DNA of 64,000 nucleotides from Alphaproteobacteria bacterium (GTDB lineage: Bacteria; Pseudomonadota; Alphaproteobacteria; Micavibrionales; Micavibrionaceae), in NCBI GenBank assembly GCA_021775965.1, contig JAJFGV010000043.1, positions 1 through 64,000 on the forward strand, in the 5' to 3' direction. This document shows, in pieces, positions 35,021 through 44,489 of this stretch. Position numbers and translations under genes: made by a program. Under the pieces are notes generated by a model, which had not been told where the DNA came from, ran no database searches, and worked only from the letters and a program-made list of their open reading frames with translations. Position 1 is the stretch's first letter; each line of letters starts with the position of its first letter.

Positions 35021-35059
35021 ACCGGTCGCGGACCTACCCGGTACGAACGAAAACAAGGA
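35021..35059 (+). promoter_or_regulatory. preQ1-I riboswitch with sequestered ribosome-binding site
   Basis: Stem P1 is ACCGG (35021-35025) with CCGGT (35038-35042). The loop begins TCGC and ends with a C (35037) just before the 3' strand, at the position that recognises preQ1 in known aptamers. The A-rich tail AACGAAAACAAGGA ends in the queC Shine-Dalgarno, which can pair with CC/CCT of the loop to form the pseudoknot. The pattern follows that of the well-studied Thermoanaerobacter preQ1-I aptamer (UCGC loop start, A-rich tail ending CAAGG). It precedes queC by 9 bases after AAGGA, so ligand binding should block translation. Confidence 0.85.
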
Positions 35060-35068
35060 CGTTAAGAA

Positions 35069-35770
35069 GTGAAAACAATTGTTATATGCTCCGGCGGACT
35101 GGATTCCGTCATTTTAGCCCATAAAGTGGCCAAAGAGCAGCAACTCACAGGATTAATCTCTTTTGATTACGGCCAGCGCCATAAAAAGGAACTGGAATTT
35201 GCGGCCTTGTGTGCAAAGCGTCTCGGCGTTCCTCATTCCATTATTAATATCTCCGATGTCGGCGCGGCACTGAGCGGTTCAGCTCTCACTGATGATATTG
35301 ACGTGCCGGACGGCCATTACGCCGAAGAGAGCATGAAGCTTACCGTTGTACCCAACCGCAACGCGATTATGCTCTCGATTGCCTACGGGATTACCAGCGC
35401 GCAAAAAGCCGAAGCTGTTGCCGCAGCCTTTCATGGCGGCGATCACTTTATATATCCCGATTGTCGCCCTTCTTTTGTTGAATCTTTCGAAACCATGCAA
35501 AATCAGGCGCTGGACGGGCTGTCCGAAATAAAACTCTACACGCCATATTTAAACCTGACCAAAGCCGATATCGCCGCCGAAGGCACGCGGCTGGATGTGC
35601 CACTTATCGAGACATGGTCCTGCTATAAAGGCGGAGAACAGCATTGCGGGCGCTGCGGCACTTGTGTTGAACGCCGTGAAGCCTTTCACCTGGCTGGCGT
35701 TAATGATCCCACAAAATATGATGATCCTGATTACTGGCAAAGCGCCGTTAAAAAAGCGGAGGCCGCGTAA
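35069..35770 (+). CDS. queC: 7-cyano-7-deazaguanine synthase QueC
   Basis: Converts 7-carboxy-7-deazaguanine to preQ0 using ATP and ammonia. The 233 residues include the PP-loop SGGLDS (8-13) and the zinc site near the C-terminus (CYKGGEQHCGRCGTC, about 186-200). The start is GTG at 35069, nine bases after the AAGGA that is part of the riboswitch. First gene of queC-queD-queE-queF; the stop overlaps the queD ATG. Confidence 0.97.
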   Translation: MKTIVICSGGLDSVILAHKVAKEQQLTGLISFDYGQRHKKELEFAALCAKRLGVPHSIINISDVGAALSGSALTDDIDVPDGHYAEESMKLTVVPNRNAIMLSIAYGITSAQKAEAVAAAFHGGDHFIYPDCRPSFVESFETMQNQALDGLSEIKLYTPYLNLTKADIAAEGTRLDVPLIETWSCYKGGEQHCGRCGTCVERREAFHLAGVNDPTKYDDPDYWQSAVKKAEAA

Positions 35771-36126
35771 TGTACACAATTTCCAAAGAATATCATTTTT
35801 CTGCGTCACATCAGCTGTTTCAATTGCCGGATGATCACCCATGCGCGCGTCTGCACGGCCACAACTATGTCGTGGAAGTAGAGTTACAATCAGAAACACT
35901 TAGCGATGTTGGTTTTGTCCGTGATTACCGCGAGCTTGATGCGCTCAAAATTTATATCGATGAAAAATTTGATCACCGGCACCTCAATGAGGTTCTGGGC
36001 GATAATAATGTGACGGCCGAACAACTGGCGCGGCATTTTTATGACTGGTGCAAAGTACAATGGGCGGAAGTCACAGCCGTGCGCGTTAGAGAAACTCCCA
36101 AAAGTACGGCGGAGTATCGAGCATGA
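35770..36126 (+). CDS. queD: 6-carboxy-5,6,7,8-tetrahydropterin synthase QueD
   Basis: Forms 6-carboxytetrahydropterin from dihydroneopterin triphosphate. 118 residues, with the zinc-binding histidines in FSASHQL and CARLHGHNY, the FDHRHLN motif and the terminal Glu of [11 protein letters not shown]. The start overlaps the queC stop (TAATG) and the stop overlaps the queE start (ATGA). Confidence 0.96.
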   Translation: MYTISKEYHFSASHQLFQLPDDHPCARLHGHNYVVEVELQSETLSDVGFVRDYRELDALKIYIDEKFDHRHLNEVLGDNNVTAEQLARHFYDWCKVQWAEVTAVRVRETPKSTAEYRA

Positions 36127-36833
36127 GCGAAAAAAACATCCGCATCAGTGAAATTTTTGGTCCGACCATACAGGGCGAAGGCGCTGTGATTGGCCAGCCC
36201 ACCGTTTTTGTCCGCACCGGCGGCTGTGATTACCGCTGCACATGGTGCGACACCTTATATGCGGTCGACAGCGAATACCGCCATCAATGGCAAGCCATGA
36301 GCGCTGAAGATATTTTTGCACGCGTGCAGGCGCTTGCAAAAAAACCTCTGATGGTCACATTGTCCGGCGGAAATCCCGCTATCCAACCATTAGGCCCACT
36401 GATCACATTAGGTAAAGAACATGGCTACCGCTTCGCACTGGAAACGCAAGGGAGCATCGCGCAGGACTGGTTCTCCAACCTTGATATTCTGACGCTTTCG
36501 CCCAAGCCACCCTCGAGCGGTATGAAAACCGACTGGAATGCCTTTGATGATTGTTTAAAAGCAGCAGGCAAAGGACCAGAAATATCACTGAAGATTATCA
36601 TCTTTGACGAGAATGATTATGCCTACGCAAAAGATACCGCTGAAAAATATTCGCACCTTCCAATTTACCTACAGCCTGGCAATCACACAACGCCACCACA
36701 AAATATTGACAAAAATGCGTTGAACGAACGCATGAACTGGCTCATAGAAAAAGTAAACAGTGACCAATGGTTTGAAGCCAGCGTGCTACCGCAGCTTCAT
36801 GTCATGCTCTGGGGAAATGAAAGGGGCGTATAA
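36123..36833 (+). CDS. queE: 7-carboxy-7-deazaguanine synthase QueE
   Basis: A radical SAM enzyme that contracts the ring of carboxytetrahydropterin. 236 residues with the CxxxCxxC cluster motif in [11 protein letters not shown] (about residues 36-46) and [17 protein letters not shown] at the start, both QueE hallmarks. [11 protein letters not shown] is the SAM-binding GGE-like segment, here GGN. It overlaps queD and queF at its ends. Confidence 0.96.
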   Translation: MSEKNIRISEIFGPTIQGEGAVIGQPTVFVRTGGCDYRCTWCDTLYAVDSEYRHQWQAMSAEDIFARVQALAKKPLMVTLSGGNPAIQPLGPLITLGKEHGYRFALETQGSIAQDWFSNLDILTLSPKPPSSGMKTDWNAFDDCLKAAGKGPEISLKIIIFDENDYAYAKDTAEKYSHLPIYLQPGNHTTPPQNIDKNALNERMNWLIEKVNSDQWFEASVLPQLHVMLWGNERGV

Positions 36834-37300
36834 TGACCAAAGAAAATATATACAAAGACTTAACCCAACTCGGTGGCAAAACCGCCCTGCCGACTAACCC
36901 CGACGAGGCTACCCTCGAGCGCGCACCCAATCCACAAAAGGACATGCAGTATAATGTCCGCTTTACCACGCCGGAATTCACTTCACTCTGCCCGATCACC
37001 GGCGCACCAGATTTTGCTCATCTGATGATTGATTACGTGCCGGGCAACTGGCTGGTCGAAAGCAAATCTCTCAAGCTCTTCCTCGGATCGTTCCGCAATC
37101 ACGGCGCCTTTCACGAAGATTGCGCGCTCTCCATAGCCAACAGAATCGTCAAGGAAATTGAGCCGCAATGGCTGCGCATTGGTGGTTACTGGTATCCACG
37201 CGGCGGCATGCCGATTGATGTGTTCTACCAGACCGGAAAGCAACCCGAGGATGTCTGGATTCCTGAACAAGACGTCCCGCCTTATCGCGGACGGGGGTAA
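36833..37300 (+). CDS. queF: NADPH-dependent preQ0 reductase QueF
   Basis: Reduces preQ0 to preQ1 with NADPH. 155 residues of the short, unimodular type. The nucleophilic Cys is in [11 protein letters not shown], followed by [23 protein letters not shown], the family signature. It is the last gene of the operon. Its product, preQ1, is the ligand of the upstream riboswitch, which closes a feedback loop. Confidence 0.97.
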   Translation: MTKENIYKDLTQLGGKTALPTNPDEATLERAPNPQKDMQYNVRFTTPEFTSLCPITGAPDFAHLMIDYVPGNWLVESKSLKLFLGSFRNHGAFHEDCALSIANRIVKEIEPQWLRIGGYWYPRGGMPIDVFYQTGKQPEDVWIPEQDVPPYRGRG

Positions 37301-37361
37301 GGTTATAAAAATACCGCTTACATGGTGATTTGATCGACTGATTTTGCTATGAATAAATAAG

Positions 37362-38417
37362 ATGACTGCCGATAGTATAATTGAAAAAACAATCGAATAC
37401 CTCTCTATCCCGGCTGTGGTGGGTTTTGAGCAGGTTTTTCTGAATTACCTCCAGGAAGATTTTAAAAAAATGGGTCTCAGTGTTTTCAACATTGACGGCG
37501 TTTTAAGTGTTGCCGGTAAAAACCCTTCCTCCGCCATTATCTGCGCCCATGTCGACCGTCACGGCCTCATCAGCCTCGGCAACGGCGAATACGCTTATGC
37601 GGCGCAATACATCAAGGAAATCAAATACGGTGAAAACAACCGCTCCTCTTATGCAACGCTTGAGAAAATCAGCGAACGCTTTGTCGAAGAAATCGTTTAT
37701 GCCTATGACCCCGAAACCGGCCAAAACCTTGGACAAGGAGAAATACAAGCTTGCCGGACCAGTATGGAAAACGGCGATTCTATCTTTCGCGTTCACTCAA
37801 TGCCGCATGTCGCTGCCGATGTTCCGCTGGCTTACGAACGAAGCGCCCGCAAGGAAAACGGCCATCTGAAAGGCCAGATTGACAACGCTTTGTCACTGGG
37901 TGTCGTCCATGCGCTTTTTGCCAATGGCTTTGAAGGCACCGCTTTGCTCACCACTGAAGAAGAGATCGGCAAAAGCTGGATTCATATTATGAATTATCTA
38001 GAAACGCATGATATCGAATCCAAAGACTTGATCGTGCTCGACACCAGCCCGTATAACGTCAATTCTGAGCCCATAGAAAAGGCCATGGTCATCTTCCGCA
38101 ACCGCGATAAAAGCGAAATATTCAATCCGGTGCTGGTTTCAAAATTGAAAAACAGATGCGAAGAACTCGGCCTCCCCTTTCAAGTCAAAGATGAATATAT
38201 GATAGAGCAAGGCAGAGATGTCGATCAATTTGGTTCAACTGAGCTGGGACGCCTGGTACAGGGATCGGAAGGGCGGTGGAACGGTGCAACCGTCCAGATA
38301 CCAACACATGCTTATCATACCAGTAACGAGACCACGACGGATCTGGCCATCGCAAACTGCTATAACTTTCTGCATAATATTTTGGTGGAAGATAAGATTA
38401 CTTTTTCAAATCAATAA
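37362..38417 (+). CDS. M42-like metallo-aminopeptidase
   Basis: 351 residues. The di-metal ligands are visible as ICAHVDRHGLIS, GQIDNALSLG, LLTTEEEIGKS, VLDTSPYN and ATVQIPTHAYHTSNET, in the order of M42/M20-clan peptidases. M42 enzymes are cytoplasmic, usually large tetrahedral complexes that trim peptides. The ribosome-binding site is weak. The 3' end overlaps the convergent AMIN lipoprotein gene by 20 bases. Exact substrate cannot be inferred. Confidence 0.82.
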   Translation: MTADSIIEKTIEYLSIPAVVGFEQVFLNYLQEDFKKMGLSVFNIDGVLSVAGKNPSSAIICAHVDRHGLISLGNGEYAYAAQYIKEIKYGENNRSSYATLEKISERFVEEIVYAYDPETGQNLGQGEIQACRTSMENGDSIFRVHSMPHVAADVPLAYERSARKENGHLKGQIDNALSLGVVHALFANGFEGTALLTTEEEIGKSWIHIMNYLETHDIESKDLIVLDTSPYNVNSEPIEKAMVIFRNRDKSEIFNPVLVSKLKNRCEELGLPFQVKDEYMIEQGRDVDQFGSTELGRLVQGSEGRWNGATVQIPTHAYHTSNETTTDLAIANCYNFLHNILVEDKITFSNQ

Positions 38418-39324
38418 CGATCCGCTCACCACCACCAGAGAGCGCCGGGTATTTACCCTGCTTGATAATCTCTGTCGATTTCTTCAGCTGCAGCACAAAG
38501 ATATTACCCGCACCATTATTGAACGTATCGACCTTGTAGGATTTCAGCACCGGCATGGACCGGAAATTTTCAAAGTCCGTTGGTGTTTTCCAACGCGCGT
38601 TTGGCAACTCAATCACCAAAATATTTTCTTCATTATCAAGATCAGCCGTGTACTTTGTGTTCTTGCTGGTGACATCAAAAACAATGCGGACCATGCCCGG
38701 ATGCTCACCGGTGCGAATGCCACTGACCACAGACGATCCATCTGCTGGCGCTGCCATTGGCCGTGCGCCAGGATCAACCGGTTTGCCAGTTGATGCAGAG
38801 GCCGGCGGCAATGACTGTGACGGCCCCGTCACTACTGGCGCCGCAACCATTGGTCCCTGCTCCCCAACCAACAAAGGTTGCGGCGGTTGCAAAACGCTCT
38901 TTTGTACATTCTGTTTCATAGCCACTTCAACATCGGCCAGTTTTTGCAACTTCGGCGCCATAATTTTTAGATCCTTGTGCATGGCAACCACAGCACGTTC
39001 CAAACGCCTGATCCGATCACCATCGTCTTTGAGATCGCCGGCGAAATAAGTCTCAAAATTCAACCCGAGACTACCAAGCGAACCACCGCTGCGCATTTCA
39101 ATCGGCTCAATATTTGAAAACATATCAGGCGGCATCATCGCGGCAATTGCGGCCTGCTTTTTCTTTTCTTCCGCTTCCAACCTTTTCTTGTTGGGATCGC
39201 TGCTCATAAACGCGAGTGGATCAACATCCCAGATCGGCGAATTACACGCCACCAACCCCGGTGCCAGCGCACAAAGCACAAGCAGAGAAACCAATGGTTT
39301 TTTATTTTTTATTAAACGTGGCAA
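38398..39324 (-). CDS. AMIN-domain lipoprotein
   Basis: 308 residues with a lipoprotein signal peptide (lipobox LVAC, Cys27). A charged Lys/Glu-rich and Pro-rich middle leads to a C-terminal AMIN domain (VVSGIRTGEHPGMVRIVFDVT to ERIVIDLKK). AMIN domains bind peptidoglycan or localise envelope proteins. The same domain, with the same RIGEHP/RTGEHP opening, ends the adjacent 1,114-residue barrel protein, so the two probably work together at the outer membrane/cell-wall interface. It lies 115 bases downstream of that gene. Confidence 0.85.
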   Translation of the reverse strand: MPRLIKNKKPLVSLLVLCALAPGLVACNSPIWDVDPLAFMSSDPNKKRLEAEEKKKQAAIAAMMPPDMFSNIEPIEMRSGGSLGSLGLNFETYFAGDLKDDGDRIRRLERAVVAMHKDLKIMAPKLQKLADVEVAMKQNVQKSVLQPPQPLLVGEQGPMVAAPVVTGPSQSLPPASASTGKPVDPGARPMAAPADGSSVVSGIRTGEHPGMVRIVFDVTSKNTKYTADLDNEENILVIELPNARWKTPTDFENFRSMPVLKSYKVDTFNNGAGNIFVLQLKKSTEIIKQGKYPALSGGGERIVIDLKK

Positions 39325-39439
39325 TGGTCAGGAACCCGAAATGAAAATCTTTAAAGACGCCCCTAAAGCCTACGGGCAGATATGGCAAAACGTCAATGAT
39401 TAGACCCCTGCATACCTTTAATCCGTGGGGATAGCTTTA

Positions 39440-42400
39440 CTATTGCGGCGCGCCTCTTTTCAGGAAATCGACATAAATCCTATTGGGGCGGCCATCCGCC
39501 GGCGGCAAGGTAGCGTTATAGAAAATTTCTACCGGTGAACGGGCGGTGAGCCTTAGCCGCGTACCGCTGCCACCATCAAGGCCCTGCACCTCACAGTCGC
39601 TGAATATCGGGTGTTTGCTGAGATCATGATATCTTTCCGCATCCCAGGCTGTACTTGGTAGATCAATGTTGATAACCTCCCCTCCATTCTCGGAACTGAT
39701 CTTATAGTCGGTCGGACCGGAGAGATCCATTACAAGGCGAACCTTGTAAGGATGCTCCCCGATCCTGACCGATCTGACAACGGCTTGGAATCCGCCGTCA
39801 GAAGAGTATGGAGCAGGCTGTAACGTTCCATCAGCTACCGGAGCGTGGTGTAGTTGGGCTACTCTACCACTTTCTCCGTCTGCCTCGTCGGCAGCCGAAA
39901 CTTCCGCAGCCTGCTCCAACAGGATAAGATCCACGCCATAGGCGAAGATCTCTTCGGAAGTTACCGATACGGTCATCGGCGGAACGTTAATCTCGTGAGA
40001 AGGCGAAACTTGCACTGTGTAAGTTCCGGGCTTCACAAATTCGAAAACATAGAAACCATCAGACAGCGTTGGGGCCTCTTGGAGGACAACGCCGTCATGA
40101 CTTAGAAGCTGGATGATTAATCCAGGTATCGGACGACCATCCGCAAAACGGACGGTACCGTCGATACTTCCACTCTCGATGAGAGCGAATTCGATGTAAG
40201 GTTTGGTGCGCGGGCGAAGGATCGTGCTATAGCCGTCCTTAATCGGCACCAGGAATGGATTGGGCAACGATTCCTGATCAACTTTAATATCAACAAGCCC
40301 CGGCGGCCCGGCGCCAAGAAGCTCTATATAACCTTCGCTATCGGATGGTTTGGTACGGAAATTATTGACGAAAACCTTGCCGCCTTCGACGGGTTCGTCG
40401 TCTCCCCCAAAGTCTCCATCTGAATCCTTATCATGGAAAAGCCGGACCTTAAGAGCCGTGCTATGCCCCTGATAATCAGTTGTGAGAATGTAATTTCCGT
40501 CTGGCCCGTCCGGCCCCAGCGTTGTGCTGGCCCGCAAGATCAGATCCAGCCCGTCTTCACTGTCCCAGTCGAGATCGGCGCTGCCCAGGAATGTTGAAAA
40601 ATCATAGCTGGCGTTTAATCCAACATGTGTTTCATTTGAATCATTGAGGCCCTGATCAATATCAATACCGGCACCAAATTTATCAAGATCCGAATAACGC
40701 AAATCAATACGCGCGGAATCTACCTCCGTCTCCGGATGAAAATCATACTTCAGTGAGGAGCGAAGATTCCACCTTGGCGACAAAACGGTATTAAGAGACA
40801 GCGCACCATCGGTCGATGTACGATCACCGTTCGTGTAACTTGTTCCAACTGTGTTTGAGAGCGTATAACGATCCCGGGACATAGATTGCGATGTGCTGGT
40901 ACGGGTTGATTTATTACCGTTTTCTCGCTTGATATGCTGCGTATCGGCACTCAGGCTAAGGCTACTATCTTCAAAACTAAAGGTTTTCGATGCCCTGAAC
41001 TCGCCTTCGAAAGTTTTGGCATTGGCGCCAAACCCGGCCTCTCGACTTTCAAAATCTTGTAAAAACGATGTTCTAAGCGACGTATTGACCCCGGCAAAAC
41101 CGGTACTAAAGCGTGTATCAACAATATTACCGCCATCAAGATCCTTGTAGAGCTCGACCTGCCCGGCCCCACCCAAAGCATTAAATTCGGCACCAGCTGT
41201 TACGTATTTTTTTTCTTCTCCTTCTATAAATGACGGAGTTTGCGTAAATGTCGCAAAGCCGGTCATCCATGGGCTAATACCGCGGTTAAGCCGTATATAT
41301 TTGGTGCTGTTTACATCCGTATCGGTTTTCTTGTCTTTGACATCAAATAACGGCACACCATTATCAAGAATACTGGCTTCCATGGTTGTCTGGCCGGGCC
41401 TGAGCTGCGTTCTCTTGATCCGGTAATCCTCGGCCCGTTCCTCAATTTGTCCCTGCGGTCCATAAAGAACGACACGCATATTGTTCCTGCCGTAATTTAA
41501 AGGCACATTTTCAAATCTGTACTGGCCCGTTTCATCGACAAAACCGAAATCAATTAATTCGCGCCCGCGATAAAGCTCAACTTCCCAGCCCGGCTCCGCC
41601 GTCCCGTCTACGGTAATTTCGTCAAAAGCCTGGTTTCGGGGCCTTGAAGATGTCGATAAATAAGCACCACGACCGGAATAAAATTTGCTGATCAGCGGGG
41701 AAGGTTTAGCGTCGACATCTCCGGCCTGAAGCAATTTTAAACCAAAAGGCAGTGAACCATCGCCCATATCCTGACGGGTTAGACGAAAACGCAAATTATT
41801 CAGATCAAGCGCTTCATCCCTGTCTGAAGTCATGTTGATAGTGTAATCGGCACTTGCACCCAGCATATCGCCGCGACCGGTTATATTCAGATTATTGGTG
41901 ATTTGATCTTCTTCCTGATCCCAGGAAACTGATTCTGATATATTGAAAAGAGGACGCCCAAGAAGTTTGTAAGTATTGGAAATAAACTCGAACTTAGGCC
42001 CGTCTTTTTCTTCTTCCTGTCCCGCCAGGCGCGCCTGCCTCTTTTTACGCTCTCTTTCCCGCTCATAAGGAAGAAGCTTTTTGGTTTTGATATCGACAGT
42101 CAGTTCAGAAAAATTGATTTCAAGGTCAAGCGGCCATATCTGATTAAGAATCTCCGGCGTAACATAAATATCACCTATATTCTGGCCAAGGTCCCTGACA
42201 ATAAAGCTTCCTTCAGGAAGCTCAAAACTTTCACCCCGAACTGTGAAAATGCCCCGGTTGACGTCAATGCTGTAATCATTCTGCGGGTCGAAGAACACGC
42301 CGCTGACCCGGCTATTCGCAAGATCGCCCTGTGAAGGAAAAAGAACAACCCGCGCCATACCAAGAACGGGAAGGTAATAATTGAAGCCTCTTTCAACACC

Positions 42401-42784
42401 GACGACTTCGGTGGAAATAAGCTCGTTCTTGCGACGAACAGCAAGAATAAGGTCGTAACTTTCTCCATCATCAGGAAATGCAAAAACGCCGCCCGCTTCA
42501 TCTGCGGCCGGTTCGATACGACTTAAGGGTTCGGATATATCGCCTGCCTCAGCAAGCTCATCCGTTATGGTCATACGCAAGGGTTCGGTGACTTTTTCAG
42601 GAGTCACCGGATCGACAATACTCGAAGGACCGTACACAATACCTTTTGTGCTCGTTGTTGCTGCCTGTACCGTAGATTCTTCAGCAGCCGAAGCCGAAAC
42701 TACATAAATATTTGCCAAGACCGCAATAGCGATCGCAGCGCAAAATATGCGCCTCAGAACGTTCCCATAATGATTTTTGCCCAT
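39440..42784 (-). CDS. Usher-like outer-membrane protein with C-terminal AMIN domain
   Basis: 1,114 residues. A signal peptide (about 10-33) leads to a periplasmic N-terminal region, a Lys/Arg-rich stretch, and a central region with an Ig-like insertion (VDGTAEPGWEVELYRG to YGRNNMRVVLYGPQGQ) that is typical of fimbrial ushers. A long beta-barrel region follows, then a carboxypeptidase-regulatory-like domain (GSIDGTVRFADGRPIPGLIIQLL) and an AMIN domain (about 1000-1110). The last is unusual for ushers. The upstream chaperone and pilin-like genes support a role in assembling and exporting surface fibres. Confidence 0.78.
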   Translation of the reverse strand: MGKNHYGNVLRRIFCAAIAIAVLANIYVVSASAAEESTVQAATTSTKGIVYGPSSIVDPVTPEKVTEPLRMTITDELAEAGDISEPLSRIEPAADEAGGVFAFPDDGESYDLILAVRRKNELISTEVVGVERGFNYYLPVLGMARVVLFPSQGDLANSRVSGVFFDPQNDYSIDVNRGIFTVRGESFELPEGSFIVRDLGQNIGDIYVTPEILNQIWPLDLEINFSELTVDIKTKKLLPYERERERKKRQARLAGQEEEKDGPKFEFISNTYKLLGRPLFNISESVSWDQEEDQITNNLNITGRGDMLGASADYTINMTSDRDEALDLNNLRFRLTRQDMGDGSLPFGLKLLQAGDVDAKPSPLISKFYSGRGAYLSTSSRPRNQAFDEITVDGTAEPGWEVELYRGRELIDFGFVDETGQYRFENVPLNYGRNNMRVVLYGPQGQIEERAEDYRIKRTQLRPGQTTMEASILDNGVPLFDVKDKKTDTDVNSTKYIRLNRGISPWMTGFATFTQTPSFIEGEEKKYVTAGAEFNALGGAGQVELYKDLDGGNIVDTRFSTGFAGVNTSLRTSFLQDFESREAGFGANAKTFEGEFRASKTFSFEDSSLSLSADTQHIKRENGNKSTRTSTSQSMSRDRYTLSNTVGTSYTNGDRTSTDGALSLNTVLSPRWNLRSSLKYDFHPETEVDSARIDLRYSDLDKFGAGIDIDQGLNDSNETHVGLNASYDFSTFLGSADLDWDSEDGLDLILRASTTLGPDGPDGNYILTTDYQGHSTALKVRLFHDKDSDGDFGGDDEPVEGGKVFVNNFRTKPSDSEGYIELLGAGPPGLVDIKVDQESLPNPFLVPIKDGYSTILRPRTKPYIEFALIESGSIDGTVRFADGRPIPGLIIQLLSHDGVVLQEAPTLSDGFYVFEFVKPGTYTVQVSPSHEINVPPMTVSVTSEEIFAYGVDLILLEQAAEVSAADEADGESGRVAQLHHAPVADGTLQPAPYSSDGGFQAVVRSVRIGEHPYKVRLVMDLSGPTDYKISSENGGEVINIDLPSTAWDAERYHDLSKHPIFSDCEVQGLDGGSGTRLRLTARSPVEIFYNATLPPADGRPNRIYVDFLKRGAPQ

Positions 42785-42965
42785 GAAACAGGACGGTAGT
42801 TAGTGTTAGAATAGCCCACCGGAATCATAACACGCCTTAGTTGAAAGATTTTGGAAAGGATAGAGGGGGAATCGTTTATCCACAGGGTTATTCAGCTTGA
42901 GTGAACAGATTTGTCCACAGCATCCTCCGATACGCTGCATTTCGTATTTCTTTGTATATAAAAAA

Positions 42966-42983
42966 GCCCCTGCTTACAGGGGC
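42966..42983 (-). terminator. Terminator downstream of the chaperone gene
   Basis: GCCCCTG and CAGGGGC form a perfect 7-bp stem with a 4-base loop. On the minus strand it ends in six T, so it terminates transcripts of the chaperone gene. The 240-base gap holds the likely promoter of the usher gene. Confidence 0.85.
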
Positions 42984-43024
42984 CTTTTATCGAACTTTGT
43001 TAATGGTGACTAGGGCGTATCGCC

Positions 43025-43882
43025 CTAACGTCGCACTTCTATCTGTGCGATAGGCTTGCGCCTATATTCAAAATCATCAGTGCCTGACAATTGCAGCTTT
43101 AAGCCATTGCATTGATCCAAAGCAAAATCTTTAGGAACAGCAATCTCTCGATTGAGAGCCTTTGCCTCCGCGTAGAGTTTGAGCACCCGCACAGGCACAG
43201 CTTTGGCGCCATCACAGATCAACTCGGACACGGGGTAAACACTACGCGTACTGTCATTATCCAAGACAAGCTGAATGAAATTTCCATCTTCCCTCTTCAC
43301 AAGCGACGCTTCTTTTAACGTGACACCAAGACTGGTTTTTCCCTGACGAAGAAAGACCGGAATAGAAACATTTGCGCGTATCTGCAAGGTGCCGCTTATT
43401 GTATGACTAGGGTCTGCCTTTTCTTGCGCAACGTCCTCTATCATAGGTTCTGTTTTGATCAAAAAATGGGAATGATACTCACCTTCCGGCAAATCGGCGG
43501 GGCGCCTAACCAGAAACCTTATTTTCTGATGCTCACCCGGTTTCAAAATAACCTGACGCGGCGAAAACCGCAGCATATCACCCACAGGCTGATAACCCGG
43601 ACTGTCTTCTCCCTCTTTAAGAAGCAGAACTTCTTTCCCATCAGGGGTTTGCGCACGGCGCTCCCATTCAAAGCGGTAAACGGTTGTGTTCTCACTGCCA
43701 TTATGTATGGTCAGCTTCGCCGATCTTTGCCGATCTTCAATCATCACACGCTTGGGCGAAATAAAAGTTGCCCATGCCTCCATGGCGGACCCGGCGAAAA
43801 CCAGGCCGAGGAAAAGAACAATTATAATCCTGTAATAAATTTTGGTTTTTGTTTTCATTGGTTCTTCTATCTGCTCCTTCAA
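43025..43882 (-). CDS. Fimbrial-type periplasmic chaperone
   Basis: 285 residues with a signal peptide (IIIVLFLGLVFAGSAMEAWA). The N-terminal Ig domain reads FISPKRVMIEDRQRSAKLTIHNGSE and MLRFSPRQVILKPGEHQKIRFLVRRP, the pattern of PapD-like chaperones of the alternative (ECP/CS1-like) kind. The C-terminal half carries a second beta sandwich. The longer N-terminus (MKEQIEEP) may be non-native; MKTKTKIYYR at about residue 9 is also possible. It is followed by the usher-like gene and preceded by a pilin-like gene whose stop is one base upstream. Confidence 0.85.
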   Translation of the reverse strand: MKEQIEEPMKTKTKIYYRIIIVLFLGLVFAGSAMEAWATFISPKRVMIEDRQRSAKLTIHNGSENTTVYRFEWERRAQTPDGKEVLLLKEGEDSPGYQPVGDMLRFSPRQVILKPGEHQKIRFLVRRPADLPEGEYHSHFLIKTEPMIEDVAQEKADPSHTISGTLQIRANVSIPVFLRQGKTSLGVTLKEASLVKREDGNFIQLVLDNDSTRSVYPVSELICDGAKAVPVRVLKLYAEAKALNREIAVPKDFALDQCNGLKLQLSGTDDFEYRRKPIAQIEVRR

Positions 43883-43883
43883 G

Positions 43884-44396
43884 TCAGTTGGCTGTAATTG
43901 ATATCTGCCCTATATAATTTCCTTTTGGCTGGCCGTCATTATAATTCATATTCGCCCCGACATTTATTGTTACTGTACCCAAAACCTGCGCCGGTGTAAA
44001 AGTCGCCTTGACTGCAGAAACCGTCCCACTGGTGGCACGCATCAGAAAATTATTTATTTTCATATTTGATGTGCCGTTGGTAATATTTATAAAATTGACG
44101 GTATAGGCAACCTTGACGTTCTTCGTAGGGCCTGGCCCGAGCGTCGAAAGGACACACTGACCGGGCTGTGGCGCTACCGTTGAAAGCAAGCAACCGTTGG
44201 AAGACGTTGCCCCGGTCGGATTAATCGCCAGCGAGCCGTTCGCGCAAGCCGCATGGTTGCCAAACCTTATTCCCTGGGAACAGGCTATCTGAAGCTGAGC
44301 AAAAGCCCCGCCACCATATGAAGCACTAAGGGCCAAAGCAGAAACTGTCACCAGAACCTTTTTTTGCTTTTTAGCTTTTTTGCCTTTTCTTTTCAT
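43884..44396 (-). CDS. Pilin-like DUF4402-type protein
   Basis: 170 residues with a very basic N-terminus, a signal segment (VLVTVSALALSASYGGGAFA) and a beta-rich domain that starts IACSQGIRFGN and ends PKGNYIGQISITAN. The terminal G-x-Y-x-G-x-I-x-I pattern matches DUF4402-type subunits that act as fibre components. Several Cys could form disulphides. Position next to the chaperone and usher genes fits a major or tip subunit. Confidence 0.75.
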   Translation of the reverse strand: MKRKGKKAKKQKKVLVTVSALALSASYGGGAFAQLQIACSQGIRFGNHAACANGSLAINPTGATSSNGCLLSTVAPQPGQCVLSTLGPGPTKNVKVAYTVNFINITNGTSNMKINNFLMRATSGTVSAVKATFTPAQVLGTVTINVGANMNYNDGQPKGNYIGQISITAN

Positions 44397-44489
44397 AGAA
44401 AATCTCTTGTTCTGGTTGACGGTAGGTCCTAGTTATATAAGCATCTCTAATACGATTCTTCTTTTAAGAAAAGGGCTGAAAGGCATTCC

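Noticed and set aside
34858-35124. 88-codon frame upstream of and overlapping queC
   Set aside because: It runs through the preQ1 riboswitch into queC in another frame, lacks a ribosome-binding site and resembles no protein.
39440-42784. TonB-dependent receptor
   Set aside because: The long barrel could suggest this, but there is no TonB box or plug-domain motif, and the Ig-like insertion, chaperone and pilin-like neighbours fit an usher-like protein better.
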